64,000 bases of DNA from Datnioides undecimradiatus (GCA_008933995.1 WARS01000029.1:9867107-9931106), one strand, 5' to 3'. Shown: positions 25,750 to 39,394, numbered from the stretch's first letter. Translations and numbers: made by a program. Notes: a model not told the origin generated them from the letters alone.

Positions 25750-28700
25750 CTGGTAAGAAATGAACACAAACTAGATCACTAACTGTCATCGCTGCAGTTT
25801 GTTTCTCTTTCACTTTCCCTTTTTTTGTTCATGAAGAACATTCAGTTTCGAATGGGTTTCTAAGCCGTGACAAATCATGACTGGAAACTCATCAGGAGCT
25901 GTTTTGGACCTGAAACAAAACTAAAGTAAAGAAAATGTTCATTATCCCAACAAAGAGACCTACCTAAGTTAGCTCTAACACCAGAGCCCTGGTGCTTAGT
26001 AAGATGACCCATAGTTTTGCATAGAAAGTCACACTTGTGGCTATTTTACAGGTGTCCTACAGGCCTATTGAGAAAGTTGACTGTAAATAGAAAACTAATC
26101 TATATTTACTTGGTGCCTGCATCACAAATCTCTGCACATTTATTGTACTTGGTAAATTCTTCTGAGTTTTAAACGCTGGTCACAAAGAAAGATACAGTTT
26201 GACAAATCAGAAAGGCTCACTTGGCTCACTAAAATGTTTACTATCTAGTTTTTTCCCCCCACTTCTTCAATTAAACTATAAAACCCTTCACTCAAACAAA
26301 AGGCTGAGACACTGTGTCAGCCTTAACAGCTTGCAAATATCACAGACAGCCGTTTGCAAGGAAGGCTCGCTCACAGGTCAATCAGTTGCGCACCACCGGC
26401 ATTGTTTTTTTTCAACCTTACACAAAGCTCAAAAGTCCCCTCGACACAGTCTAAAGCTTTCTCATGTGAACCTTTCCACACTCGGTTAAGCACTTTGCTA
26501 CGTGCCTGATTTAACAATGTTGCCAGCTTCATCTGTTTGCACATTGCCACCAGTTTCTGAGTGATTCCACAGATGATAATGATTAAGTAGCCATCTTTAT
26601 TTTTTCTTCCTGAATGCCAGCCATTGGCTCCCAGGGATCTACCAGGTGAGCTTGGGAAACCGAGGTATGTCAATCGGTGGTTCTCTACACCAAAACAACC
26701 CCCTCCATTGTAACTGTTAGTCTCTTCCCATGGCTGGCTGTGTTAATCATTACTCCACACAGCCAGACTCAGACAGAAGAGGCCACATCGACAAGGGAGG
26801 AATGAGGAAAATGTATGAGAGGTTCTTTCTTTTCCCCCTTTTTCTATCAACAAACACTGGTCTCTTTGCAGTATCATTGGGAATAATGTGTCTTTCTGGG
26901 CACGCTGTGGTTTGTGGTGACGTGAATTACTTTGTTGCTTTGAGTCTGTGAGAACTGTCTGCGATGTTCATCAATGTCATTTGTGGGGTGAAGAATGTGG
27001 ATCGATGTTAAAACTTTGTGACACAGGCAGGTGCAGCGTGAACACATTTAAAAGGAATTTCTTTTAGTGCTGTCTGGGTGATGTGCTGGGATCCATTTGT
27101 TGAGATCTACAATGACCTTAGGTACTAATTGGATGTCAACAACTGTAGCTCAGCCAACAATCAACAAAACTGTATTACCTTGTATGACAGGCTGTGGCCA
27201 AGTTTGAAAACTATTGCTTGTTGATTAGGATTGTTATGACTGGTGTCAAGCAGAGTGTGTTTACCTTCACAGCAGACATAACAATAGCTGTGCCATAACA
27301 CTGACTTGGCAAAGCCAAATCACACAGACACACACAGACACACACACACAGACACACACACACTATTGGAGGACATGCACACGTTGGGCTGCATGACAAT
27401 GGTTGTCTTTGGCAGCTGTATCTGTATTGACTCTGATGAAGATAATTCAGGTTTTTAGTTGTACATCATATGAGGGGAGCATGGCCAGTGTGTGTTGTAA
27501 AATATTGTATTCTATATAAATATTCTATCCAGCCTTGAATCTGTACCCCCAAATAGGAGGAGGTAATAATGCATCACTTCTGTAGTGTACTTCTTAAAGT
27601 GTCACCATTTTAAACAAAATCAGGAAAGCCATTAAGCCACGATGAAACAAAATTAAGTATGAAATGGGCTCAAGTTACCAAAGTTTTGTGGCTCCCTGAC
27701 CAAGATGGCTACGCTGAAATAAAGTGTTAACAAAATGATATAGATAAATATTGTGGTGTAACTATGCAGAAACCCCCCCAAAGTGTCAAATTTTGGAATC
27801 CCTCACGTCTCCCGTTTCTCTTTTATCAGTGAAAATCAAATGACAAAACACAACAAAGCCTCTGTGACCTTCTCTGACATATTTTGACAGAATCATGGAC
27901 TGTTTTTGTCTCCCTCCTCCTTCCTATACATCTTTTTTTTTTTTGCGGACGCACACTGAAGGCATGTCAAGCATAGGATAAAAAAATTCAAATGCCTTCA
28001 TTAAAACCATCAGAGAGCATGAAACAGTCAAAGGGGGGAGCTCTCCATCCTGCACCCCAATCCTCTTCTGTTCATTTCTCCATCTCCCCTGGAAGCACGT
28101 GTAACAGTGTGTGTGTGGACGGATGGTTACATGTAAAGCTGAAGCTCATCAAAGGACCCCCCTGCATGTCAGTGGTGCTGGCAAGTGTCGGGGTCCTCAT
28201 CAAAGGGCTGTCCTCACTGTGCCTGCCTGGAAGCTCTCCTCTGACAAGAGGCTTGGGTCATCAAAGGGGGCAGCTCAGAGGGGATGACGGCGGGTGAAAG
28301 CAGCCTAGACGAGAGCTGGGGACACCCGCCTGGAAGAGGGGGACTGGTGACAGACAGACAGGCGTGAGGGCGGGCCAGGGGTTGGGGTTCAGTTCGCTGA
28401 CCTTTTAAGTGCCAGCGACACGAGCTGTTTCCCTGACAAGCTCTTCCTTTGCTCTGTCAAATGAGCAACGCTCATAGCGCCTGATCTTACAAGATCTGTT
28501 GCTTGCTCTCTCAGATAATATGAACTTTTCTGACATGGTGTCGACGGCCACTTCGTCTTTTGTTTTCAAACAGGCGAGTCTTCAGTACTATCTCTGTGCA
28601 GAGAGAATGCAACCACCATAGTCTGTAAAACACTGGCTGGTCGCCAGTGACTGATTGCAACCTCTCTCAGTTTGATTTATTTGCAATATAGACGGTACAA

Positions 28701-30639
28701 AGTTCAAATGTTCAACACACTCGGAGCAATAAAAGAGTTGATTTATTTAATTGGTCAGGTCTTATCTCACCACATGGTCATGGAAAACTTCCAAACTGCC
28801 AGTCGCTAATTTGCTGTTTCCAGGAATGTTGACTCACTAGGAAACAATTTTGTTGCCGTGTTGTTCCTTGAGTGATTGTCACTTCCTCATTTTGCAACAT
28901 GGTACACAACATGCTTGTTATCACTGTTTGCTATTTTATAGCTAACATAACGCATCCTGATCACTGATCTGTTTACTGACAGGGACTGTGTGAGTGTGAC
29001 TACTTAGACTCACAAACCACAGTAAAGCGCCATCAAAAAGCAGTATGGCTGCTCAGGATATGGTGGATTGTAAATTCTATGTCAAACAATATTTATTTTT
29101 AATGCTGGCTGAAGCAAGTGACTGGGAAACTGGACTGGAGACTTACTTTGGATCATTTCAAGTATTTATTAGCTAATATGAGTCAAAATACATTACTCAC
29201 CATACATTATGCATATGTACCATATTACATCTGCAGCTCGGTACCAGAGATTATTATTCAAGGTCCAGATAGTTATTCTTCTCATTTTAATATAACAACA
29301 CAGGTTAGCGATAGTTTGTCTCCAAAGTGCAGTGATTGGCTCTTGCACACAAACTAAACCAGCACAAACTGTATTCAAGTGTAGCCTATTTATTTGATTT
29401 CTTTAAATGAACACGTCTTTACAAGAGCTTCATTAAAGCTTTACCTTCTAAATGGTAAGCACATTGCTGCTCCAATGTAGCCTATAATAGCACATGTGCT
29501 GCCTTGAAAAGTCAGAAATATAAAAAAATTAGCTCAACATTCTCATTTGTCCAGTTTTCATTTGTTCTGCTCCCAGAAATTAAATTTGCTAAATGGAAAA
29601 CTTCAGTAATATAATTCTGTAAATTAATTAGTCTGAAGGTGAAGGAGAGCCCTTTCCTTATTTTTTAGATAACACTGGATTTTTTATTTATTTTTTGCTT
29701 TGATTTAAATTTCCAGGAGCAGCAGGCTCAAGGTTATGAAATCATTAGGTTATAGTGGTTGGTACAGTATACAAAAGAACTGCTGCTGCTGAATACTTTT
29801 CATAACCTCATATTGTTACTCTTTGTATGTGCACTATAAACTTGCAAACCGACCGAATGTGCTGCCACTGAACATTAATATTTCTCTTTCTCAATCATGA
29901 AGCTGTAGTCTTGTCTTTAAAATAGTTTGACCTCTGACGAAAGCCTCACGCTGAAATAGTTAATTTGGTAAAGGTCAGCCGGTCGCAACTGACGTAAAAA
30001 AAAAGAAATTACACTGCTGTGTCTGGAGGCAAAATGTGCATGTTTAGTTACATTGTGTGAATTTGCAGCAGAATTTAAAAGCAACATAATTTAGGGAATT
30101 TTTTTACTTTTGCTTCCACTGTACGCATTTGGACAATCCCAAGTCTCCACCTGTCCTTGGATGGAGCAAAACTCATTATAAGGATTTAGCTTCTAAGGTT
30201 CACGCTGATGCACAAAACACACTCCCCAGAAATTGCTTCAAACCGGCCTCAAAATCCACATTTAAGGCTACTTTTCAAGGTGTGATCTATTTAATATTTT
30301 AATATCATCACCAGTGTTTGGTTAAAAAAAAACGAGAGAAATTCCAAGCAGGAACTTCTACTTGCACCAGCCAGCAATGAAAAATACATATCCTCCAAGA
30401 AACCAATTTAACACCTTTATGATCGTTCAGGCGAGTGGGATCAATGCCAGGATCAATCGCTTAGCCCATAGCTTTTGTTCAAAACCACTGCCTAAGATTA
30501 ATGGGATTTTCCAGAGAGAGAGGTAGAAAAAGAAAGAGAGCGTGGGTGAGAGGGGGAATGAAAGTGCCAGACAGGGAATGAGAGAATGAGAAAAGACTTG
30601 GGGGAAATTGAGAAAATAAAACATAATGATTAAGAGCAG

Positions 30640-31000
30640 ATATTCCCTCCATTCCTGGGCAAATGTAAATTAATTGGAAATGGAGCATTCAGAGGCTTGC
30701 TGACAAAAGTAATGTTTATTCATAGCCCCCTGCTAAGAGTGGAGCAATTATCATGGTGTGTTGAGTCAAAACAGGCCAATGTAGTAGAATCTTTTTCCCC
30801 CCTTTCTTGTGGCCGGGTTTTGGTCTAGTGCCACGAGCATTGTTAAGCTTCGTACGGTACGGCGGGCTTTAACGAGAGTACACAGCTGGATCTGATTTTA
30901 ATAAGTAGTTCCATTTTTGATGTGGCCTAATGAACAGATTAATGGAATCTCCTTCTGTGGAGCCTTAATGAATGGAGAGAATCATGCTATTTTTTTTTTT
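30640..31000. promoter_or_regulatory. Candidate conserved non-coding element
   Basis: The block contains repeated homeodomain-type words (AAATTAATTGG, CAATTATC, GATTAATGG, CCTTAATGAATGG) and a GTACGGTACGGCG segment, with no repeat until the CA array at 31016. It looks like dense enhancer sequence; conservation was not tested. Confidence 0.27.
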
Positions 31001-31015
31001 AGCATGGGGGGGATA

Positions 31016-31021
31016 ACACAC

Positions 31022-31060
<39 letters not shown>
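31016..31060 (+). repeat. (CA)n microsatellite
   Basis: CA repeat with one CG interruption at 31025. Confidence 0.95.
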
Positions 31061-31062
<2 letters not shown>

Positions 31063-31159
31063 CCGTGAGTTTATCTGCCTCAAACGACTTGTACATAAAC
31101 AATAGCTGTGCTTCTATCATTCCATCTCTCCATGCTGGACAAGAATCAATGCTGTCTCG

Positions 31160-31400
31160 GAGTACTACAGGTGAGGTTTGAAGCTGACATCAATGCTTGT
31201 GCGTCTCTAGCAGCCGTCCTTTGGTGCGGTCCTGTCTTGGCATCTGTTCGCCTTGAGCCAAACAGGCCCTGTATTCACCTGGGACCAGGCATTAATTCAC
31301 CTAGAAAAGCGCCTGTTGTTCTCAGAGTGTTGCGAGCTCTTAATTATGTTGTGCTTGAACGTACTGCAGCTCATTCCCCGTTCAGTATGGTGATTTAAAA
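31160..31400. promoter_or_regulatory. Candidate conserved non-coding element
   Basis: This is unique, GC-balanced sequence directly after a CA array, with GGCATTAATTCACC and CTCTTAATTATG. A 96-codon open frame crosses it, but no protein family is recognisable, so a non-coding element is the better guess. Confidence 0.25.
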
Positions 31401-31802
31401 GAAAAGACTCTCAGTGTGGGGTTCCATCGCCAACAATATGATAGCGTTCAACTAATTGGTCATCGATGTATCACAGATCATTGAGAGTTTGATTGTTTTT
31501 CCTGTGGAGGTCCGTGTAACCCTGCCGATATGAGATCAAACCTTATCAGTCTGTTTATTTCTTTACAGCCCTTCAAACTGTCTTGACAAATACCGAATTA
31601 CAAGCCCGGCAAAAAACACAGGTCAACCCTGACTCAGTATTTTTGTTTGAAATGAAACAGCAAATGCCTCTTGAATCCCACTGCAAATCATTTTTGGCAG
31701 CCATAACATTCGAACCCCACAAATAGAGTTGCATTCATCAGAAAAAACGTCAGAGTGAGTGACAAAATCCCAAAGATGTTCCAGCTATGTGACCTGGTGG
31801 GA

Positions 31803-31821
31803 GGGGAGGGGAGGGGAGGGG
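31803..31821 (+). repeat. G-quadruplex motif
   Basis: Four GGGG runs are separated by single A residues, a canonical G-quadruplex pattern with one-base loops. The G-rich strand is the non-transcribed-sense complement of nr5a2, so the pre-mRNA carries the C-rich version. Confidence 0.8.
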
Positions 31822-34086
31822 AGGCCGTTGCGTGCCCATGTTCCAGCCTAATGTATGTCCTGTTCTTTTCAGCACACTGCAGGACACACAATGCAAATTA
31901 TTATCCCACCTCATTTCCCCAAAGCAGCTCTTGTTTATCACAGCAGTTCATGTGGGCCTCGAGCCCACGGCGGGCGGGGTGATAAGAATGCTGGGAAAAT
32001 AAGCAGGTGGCAGGTGGAACTGCAAGTCGAGGGGGAGGGGGCCTATACAGAGGAATGATAATACTGGAGATAATACACTGAGCTACTAGCTTCAGCACAG
32101 CAGAGTTTGTCAGCCAGCAGACAAGACTGAAGATTAAAGTTGGTTACCTGCCATTGTGCTTGACGGTGTAGCTGACTTTTAGGATGCAGCTTTTCCACCG
32201 CTACTACTCCTGCACTCACACTGAGAATCAACGTGATCAGCAAATTAGCAGAAACCTATTCATTCCCTGTGGCGCTGGGCAGCATGGAAAACATAAAACT
32301 GAACTTTGTGTAGCTTATTTCTGCTCAATTTATATAAAAAGAAATACATCAATTTAAGATGATGAACCAGTCACTACACTCTTGAGTTTGATAGCCACAA
32401 ATTGCAGAAAAGTCCCTTAAAACTGTCTGCTATTTTGTCACTTGAACTATTGGCTGCACTGCTCCATTTTCTTCATTTGCATAAGCTTTCTGAAAAGCTT
32501 CACAAAATAAACTAAGAGCAGACACAGATATATTTGTATACAAGGGGGGCATAAATGTGTCTTTACTCTCCTATAAACGTGATTTTATTACATAAATAAA
32601 TCATTTTCGGTGTGTTTTTAATGGCAAATGAAGCCATTAAAAGCTCTCTTATTGTGCTTACTGATGGTGCTTTTACAGTTAATCTGTCTTTACGCCAGAT
32701 GAGTTAAAACTTGAACTATAGTAGGCAGAAAGAGTGGATGTCTTTGTGTGTACATGGACTAAATACAGCCACTGACGAACAACTCTCTCCACTTTTCTTG
32801 TGATTTGCTTAATCGACTTTAATGGGATCTTTAATCCAATAGATGTCCACATAAGACACCTATTTCCTATTCAGTGCTATTTTATATATTTTCATACACT
32901 ATCTCATAGGATTATACATTTGGAAACCAAGCCATTATTTTAATTTGTCTATAGAGGAAGTGGAACGGTTTAATCTAAATGAGGTGTGATCCAGATTGAT
33001 CATGAGACAACATGGCTTCAGAAACAACAAACATCAGGTATTCAGAGATGGTTTAATGTAAATTCACCTCTTTAAAGAATAGTAATCTATCAGTCTTAAC
33101 ATCAGCTAATACTGCTCACTGTGATTTGAATGTATGGTCTGTATGTGATACTATATGTATGCCATGGCGTGCGTGCTCATGAGAATTTCATGTCACTGGC
33201 ACCTGCTTGTTGGTTGCATGTATCTCTAATCCAAGGTATCAGGTAGTGGAGGATGCCTGTGGGTTTATCACTGACTGAGCACACAGAAACTTTAGACTGT
33301 TATTATGTCCCCAAACAGCCATAGAGATGCCACAGGCCATCTGTGAGCATGGAAAATATCACCATTGTTAAGAGAAGTCCTTGTGTCTGCAGAGAAGACA
33401 TTTTCTCAAAAAAGAATCCCCAACTAATTTTGTATCCAAACTTTAAAGCGAACACTGTACCAACCATTCATCAAGCAATTTGTTGTGCAATGCACTGCAA
33501 CAGATTCAGCAATATGTATTTATCCAGCATATTGTGGAGCATGTTAAATGTAACAGTATCAGGATTTTGAAGTCACAATTTCTTAAGGAGGCAATGGACA
33601 AGTTAGGCAAGTTAGTGTGTTGGTGCTTTTAGGACAGACTGAGTTCTTGAGGAATATTGTGTTTTGTAAGGACATAAACAGGTGCAGAAAGTTCATATAA
33701 AGTGCATAGAAACAACTCACTGAGCTTGAGAATATTCAGAGGGTGTACTTTGAGCAGCTTAGACTTGGTGTATGATATCTTAAAGACCTAAATCCCAACT
33801 ATTACTTGGTCACATGACTTCTGAAGCAAAATGTATAGGGTACCAGCTGTTGATTTATCAGTGTTTAGCACTTTCATTTGAATAAGACAAAACACATTGT
33901 TATTGGTATAGTGACTTATAAGCAATGTGGGAAGTGAGGATGTGCGCCCTCATACAGTGATTATGTATTTTTTGTATTAGAGCATGACCAAAATAATATT
34001 TCAAACTAAACCTTAGAAATCTTCAGTGTTCTTCTCTCAGTGTAGCATGTGAATAGATTAGTTAGGTTTGATATGTGGCTGCTGCA

Positions 34087-34095
34087 TGACCTTGA
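34087..34095 (-). promoter_or_regulatory. NR5A-type extended half-site
   Basis: The plus strand shows TGACCTTGA, i.e. TCAAGGTCA on the minus strand, a perfect match to the NR5A consensus YCAAGGYCA. It lies 340 bp from the composite NR5A/DR1 element, so both could belong to one enhancer. Confidence 0.4.
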
Positions 34096-34277
34096 ATAAA
34101 CCACGTTATCTGGCTTTTCTATTCTTAGATTATGTTTTTTTGTTTTGTTTTTAAAATGGAATTTGTCTTTTCAGCACCTGCAAAGATAAAGCAGGCGATG
34201 AATGTTAGCGGTGTCCTTTTGTGTTTCTTGTACTCACGAAGAATAACTACATCAAATGTATTAAATGAATGCTGAAA

Positions 34278-34301
34278 TGTGTGTGTGTGTGTGTGTGTGT
34301 G
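34278..34301 (+). repeat. (GT)11 microsatellite
   Basis: GT repeat ending in GAGT units, 130 bp from the composite NR5A/DR1 element. Confidence 0.95.
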
Positions 34302-34430
34302 AGTGAGTGTCATAAAGAATGCTAGTCTAAGTGTGTGTCCACGTGAGTGTGTGCCCAAGTCTGATCGATATGGCCGCGGCACTGAGATTGATTAGTTCCC
34401 ACGGTGACTGCATTAACAGACTCTGGAGGC

Positions 34431-34446
34431 TGACCTTTGACCTTGA
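34431..34446 (-). promoter_or_regulatory. Composite NR5A monomer site overlapping a perfect DR1
   Basis: The minus strand reads TCAAGGTCAAAGGTCA. It contains TCAAGGTCA (34438-34446), a perfect NR5A/ERR extended half-site, and AGGTCAAAGGTCA (34431-34443), a perfect DR1 of the kind bound by HNF4 and RXR heterodimers. The two share the same AGGTCA half-site, so binding would be mutually exclusive. It sits in unique, GC-balanced sequence inside the long intron. Function is inferred from motif identity only. Confidence 0.55.
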
Positions 34447-34918
34447 GAACTCTCTGCTTTCGATTGGCCGTGCTCTCTCCTTCTCCCCATCTTCACATCT
34501 TCTCACCTGTCTGCACATCCTAGCACTCTTTCTCTAGTCCCAGGCTTGTTTTATGAAACCAAAACAAAAACCTAGCCAGTGACTGGACATGCCCTCTGTC
34601 TCTCCTTGCATGTCTATCCTTCCTTTCATCCTACACAGCATCCTTTTTGTCCTGAGCCTTGTAGAGACAAGAGGAAACAAGATGTGGGTCTAATAAGGTC
34701 TTCCTGTTCTGCCTGAGCCTTGCTTCAACACACTAGAGATGTAAGGCCACTACGAATGCAGGAAATGCAGTAGCTGCCTATGGTAGCACAACCAGTGTAG
34801 CAGTGTGTGTTTGCTCAATAAATATGTAAATAGATAATTAATAAATAACAAAGATGCGGAAGAATCTTGGATGGATCACGGCACATGAGGTTAAGTTGTT
34901 AGCTTAAGCCAGCTAAGT

Positions 34919-34919
<1 letters not shown>

Positions 34920-34987
<68 letters not shown>
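34920..34987 (+). repeat. (CA)34 microsatellite
   Basis: Pure CA repeat of 68 bp, the longest in the window. Confidence 0.95.
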
Positions 34988-34988
<1 letters not shown>

Positions 34989-35890
34989 CTGTGAGAATCC
35001 ACATGAAGCGTGGCACTACATTCATGAGGAAGGAAAAACAAAGTATCTCTGTGGGTCTGTGTGTTTCAGCGGGAAGAACGTCTTGTTTTCTCAAGGTCGC
35101 TGACGATGGCAACAAACCCTTTTCTCTGTCTGATATTAGCGCGGGGATTTGAGGATGAACCAAGCACGCCCAAACTTTCCTATTCCGTTTTTACTTGATG
35201 CATAAGCATATGAAAGATAGAAAAATCAATAAGGCAAGAGAACGGACCAGTGAGAGGCCAGACATGAATTTCAATGGACATCTTTTCATGCATGCAATGT
35301 TTATTGTTGTCTGCTACGTCTGGTCTGTTTACTGGATAGGTACAAAGTGAAATGTTGTTTGCCAGTTCATAAACATACATGAAATGTAAGCGCGTGTACA
35401 GAAAGGTGAGTTAGGCGCTACTTTATTAAGAAATCATGGTTGAGTCATTACAATAAAAAATTAGGTTATGAGAAAGAAATGTATGTACTTTTGCCTTTCT
35501 GAGGAAAGTTAATCCACAAGTTGTTTTTTTTTCCTTTTCTTTTTCAGAGCTATTGTTTTCAGGCTACCTCAGGAGTGGACTACCTACCCCCACCACATAT
35601 ACACACACTCTCATACTCACACACATGTGAAATCTCAGGGCTTAGAGCTAAGAAGCTATCAACTAATTATCAAAAACACAGAGAGGCCCTAATCAATTAT
35701 TCACATGAACATTAGACTGCTAATACACATGCAGCCCAGGGAGCAGCATCTCCCAAAAGTAATCCTTCCTCCTTCTTCAGTCCAACGCACACACACACAC
35801 ATACAGATGCAACCATGTCAAGACCTGAATACTTACACACAGACACACTTACAAACGCTTGACAGTAATATCTATACATGCATACAGGGC

Positions 35891-35891
<1 letters not shown>

Positions 35892-35925
<34 letters not shown>
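35892..35925 (+). repeat. (CA)16 microsatellite
   Basis: Pure CA repeat. Confidence 0.95.
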
Positions 35926-35930
<5 letters not shown>

Positions 35931-36687
35931 CCTCCTGCCGCCTTCCAGCCACTCCATCCTCTTCTTTGCAGACAGAGAAAATGCATGCCATCCAAATGTA
36001 AAGTGAGCTGTGCAAGTTGACCGTCTATAAGGTTCCTGGCTTGGAGGTACTGATCATAGAACTCCTATTGATCCATCAAGACGCCCCCTTCCCCCGTTCA
36101 GATTCCCCCAAGCACACACAAACACACACCCAGAGCTTAATCTACCAGCCGATTCCTGGGCATTAAACCCCAGCCATTGAATTTTCATGCTGTGCAATCA
36201 TTATTTGAGTTAATGCTGCAATTTATGACTTGGTGTTTGTGTGCTGAGTGTGAAACGTAGGTGGAGGGGATGCAATATGAGGAGGTGAGGCAACGGATGT
36301 CTATGAATGCAGGTATGGATATGACTGGGTGTGGATTTATGTTTGCGTGTGTTTGGTCAAAAATGAGGCTTTGCATTCTCTTTATTATCATATCAGATGT
36401 ATGCGACCAAGAGAATTTATGTGCATGCATGTACACGTGACTATGTGGTTTTTGTACAACTGTGTAATTTTGTTTGTGTCTATGTACCTTACATTGATAG
36501 GCAGTGGGAAATGACCCCTTAATCCTTGTCTGGCTGTCTGTGCATTAAGAGGAAGGAGAGGGACAAGAAAAAGAGGAGACCTAGTAGACCTCAGACTAAA
36601 GGCTTCCCCCTTTTGTATTATTTAGAGTAGTAGAGACATTCCTCTTTCACTGTCTCCCTCTCTCTCTGTGTGTCTCTAAAATGCACA

Positions 36688-36689
<2 letters not shown>

Positions 36690-36721
<32 letters not shown>
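36690..36721 (+). repeat. (CA)16 microsatellite
   Basis: Pure CA repeat; a (TG)n array of opposite orientation lies 145 bp on (36866-36891). Confidence 0.95.
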
Positions 36722-36722
<1 letters not shown>

Positions 36723-36865
36723 CCCACAGACACAGATATGTAATATACTTTAACGCATGTGGACGACCAAAGCTGCTTTAAAATGCAGAGACTGATGCAG
36801 TGATGCTTGCTGTCTGAGAGGGCGGGAGACACAGATTCCCATTAGTGTTTGACACACTGGGATGG

Positions 36866-36891
36866 GTGTGTGTGTGTGTGTGTGTGTGTGT
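36866..36891 (+). repeat. (TG)12 microsatellite
   Basis: Pure TG repeat. Confidence 0.95.
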
Positions 36892-39394
36892 AATTTTTTT
36901 AGATGGGGGTTGCCGGGGGGGAGTTAGGCGATGGGTTCTAGAGCAGACAGCTGTGAATCACCATCCAGACCTGGCACAGCTCCAGAGATCACAGGGATCA
37001 CAGCCCTTGATGCACAAATTAAATATCTGAATTAACTAATTGAGCATTTCAGGAGCTCCTGTGATATGTAAACAGTCGAAGTACAAGGAAGAAGTGGCAT
37101 CAAAACCGCAACGCCGCAGAACAGATGGAGCCGTGCTTCTCCCTGAAGTGCATATCCAGGCCTTGTCTGACAGAAACTGCCATGAATGCATCTGTATTAG
37201 GAGAAAGACGTCTCTCTGTAGCACTGCTGCGGCAGTATGAGGCCTAGTGGTGCTGCTGCTGATGGGAAGTGCAGTGCAACATAGTGCCTATAAAGTTTTG
37301 GCCTAAGGGAAGGTGAGACAGCGGCTTGCCACCTGAAAACCTTGTCTTTTTTCATTTTTTGTTCAGCAACCCTGGTTCATTTCTAGAGGTTTAACGGTTC
37401 TGTCGTCACCCTTCTCAGCAAGTCTCCTTGCAGCATATTTGGTTTATTGCTTGTCATTGTTTCAGCTAGCTTAAAAAGCCTCTTTTTATCCCCCTCTGAG
37501 AGGGCGCAATCCTAAAAGAACGCAGGACCATATTAGTGCCATACCTTTATTTCACATGTGTGGAATCATTTATGCGTGGCTCGTGCCAGGTTTGCAGTTA
37601 TGGCATTTTGGGAGAAATAGAGAAAGAGATTGACAGATTGAGAGGTGAGGACGAGGGAATGATGTGAGAGTCATAAAAGGTCCTGGTGTGGTGTAAAAGA
37701 AATAAGGAGACCAAGAGCAAAATTAAAACCAGCAAAGAAAGCAGCGCTACAAGTAGGGAAAGGGAACAGGTGTCTTTGTCCTACTTTGCTAGTGGGGCTG
37801 AAGCCATTTTCTCAGTTGGGTCGTTGTTTGGCGTGAGGCCCCTTTGAAATTTCTCGGTCATCGTCACAACACAGTCCAATGTCTTGTGTTACTCCTATGA
37901 ACTGTAAGCATCAGTCATCGCTGTGCAAATTCAATCGCCCTCCTTGCCAGTTGAATATAAATACCCGTCTACTCTTTAAGTGTAAAACTAGCCGGCAAGC
38001 TGTCGACTGTGCTCCACTGTCTTATCTATTGTCTCCCAGATCCCCAGGCCCCCTCCCCTCTCCCAATGCTTCCCAACTCCCTGTCCAGAATAGACAAGCC
38101 GTAAATAAGCATCAAAAATAGACGTTGGGGGACAACTGTTGACAGCCCAGTGACGAAAGCGGCAGACACCGGCACAACCTCTAGGCAGGCAGGATTACAC
38201 ACAGATAATTGAGGCCACGCAACATTGCAACATAAGAAGCTAGAGGCACTTTGTTGTTTTTTTGTTGTTTTTTTTTTTTTTGTTGTTGTTTGTTTGTTTT
38301 TTTGAAAAGCCAGTTGTAGCACCGGAGTGTAGGGAATAAATCTAGGACGTAGGATCGTACACAAGGTTTGGCTTACATATGTCTTTTAGTTGTAAAACAT
38401 TTTCTTTACAGAATCAAGTTTTTTTTTTCATACAAACACATATCATCTTGTGTTTTTGATGAGTCACTGTTCAAATGAAAAATCCATTTTCTTCTATTAA
38501 TGATTACTCACTAAATGACCTTTCATTCACCATGTTTACCTAATTTGAACTAGAAAAACCAATGCTGACAGCGACATTTTAAAGAAATTTTATTTTGTTT
38601 TTGACATATATTATTTAAAATATGTTGCTTGGAAATTGTTTAAAATTGCTGTAAGTTTTCATTATTTGAATATGTGAAAAGATATTACTATCATCTGTCA
38701 GTTTTCTTATTTCAAACTGAAACCCCGTTATTAGATGCCCTTTTTGCAGCTATTTGAGCTTTGATGCTTCCCAAACTGTCTTTTACAAAGCTAAGATGCA
38801 GGCAAGTGTAAAAGAGGAAGATAAATTAGCTGACAGGTTTGCATAGCTCTGTGTGGTGAGTTTAGTTTAGAGGTTGAGGGTCGGTGTAAGGCTGCAGCAG
38901 CCACACCACGTCCCCTCTGACCTCCAGGAAACCCTATAGCCGGGAGCTATTTAGAAGCAAAATGCCAGAACTTCTGTCTGTATATTTACCACTCATCTGA
39001 CAACATATCACCACCTTCAGCCCCAAGCCCCCCTGGAGATAACAATACTTTTAGGAGGATCACTTCTAATTTGCTCTTTGCTGCTTCAAACTGTGAGCAC
39101 CACTTTTTGGCTTGCAGAGTTTCAGATAGGAGGCACTTTGGAAAGATTCCTGCATAAACTGTAGATTTTACACGGCTCATAACTATAAGCACAGCAGAGA
39201 GGAGGAGAGAGGAGGGAGAAAGTTGCTTTGTACTTTGGTGGAGTGTGTAAAGTGTTTGCACGCTGTTGAGTTGATTTGTTAGCAGCCCGGCCAACTAAAT
39301 CAAGTCCCCATATCCACTTTGTTTTCTTTATTTTCTTTGTCTCTCATTCCCACTTCCTCTCTGCCTTTCAGTCGCGCTCTCTCTCCTTGCTGAT

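Noticed and set aside
34920..34987. Tandem repeats considered as a CRISPR or other spaced array
   Set aside because: They are uninterrupted dinucleotide microsatellites without spacers, and the window is vertebrate.
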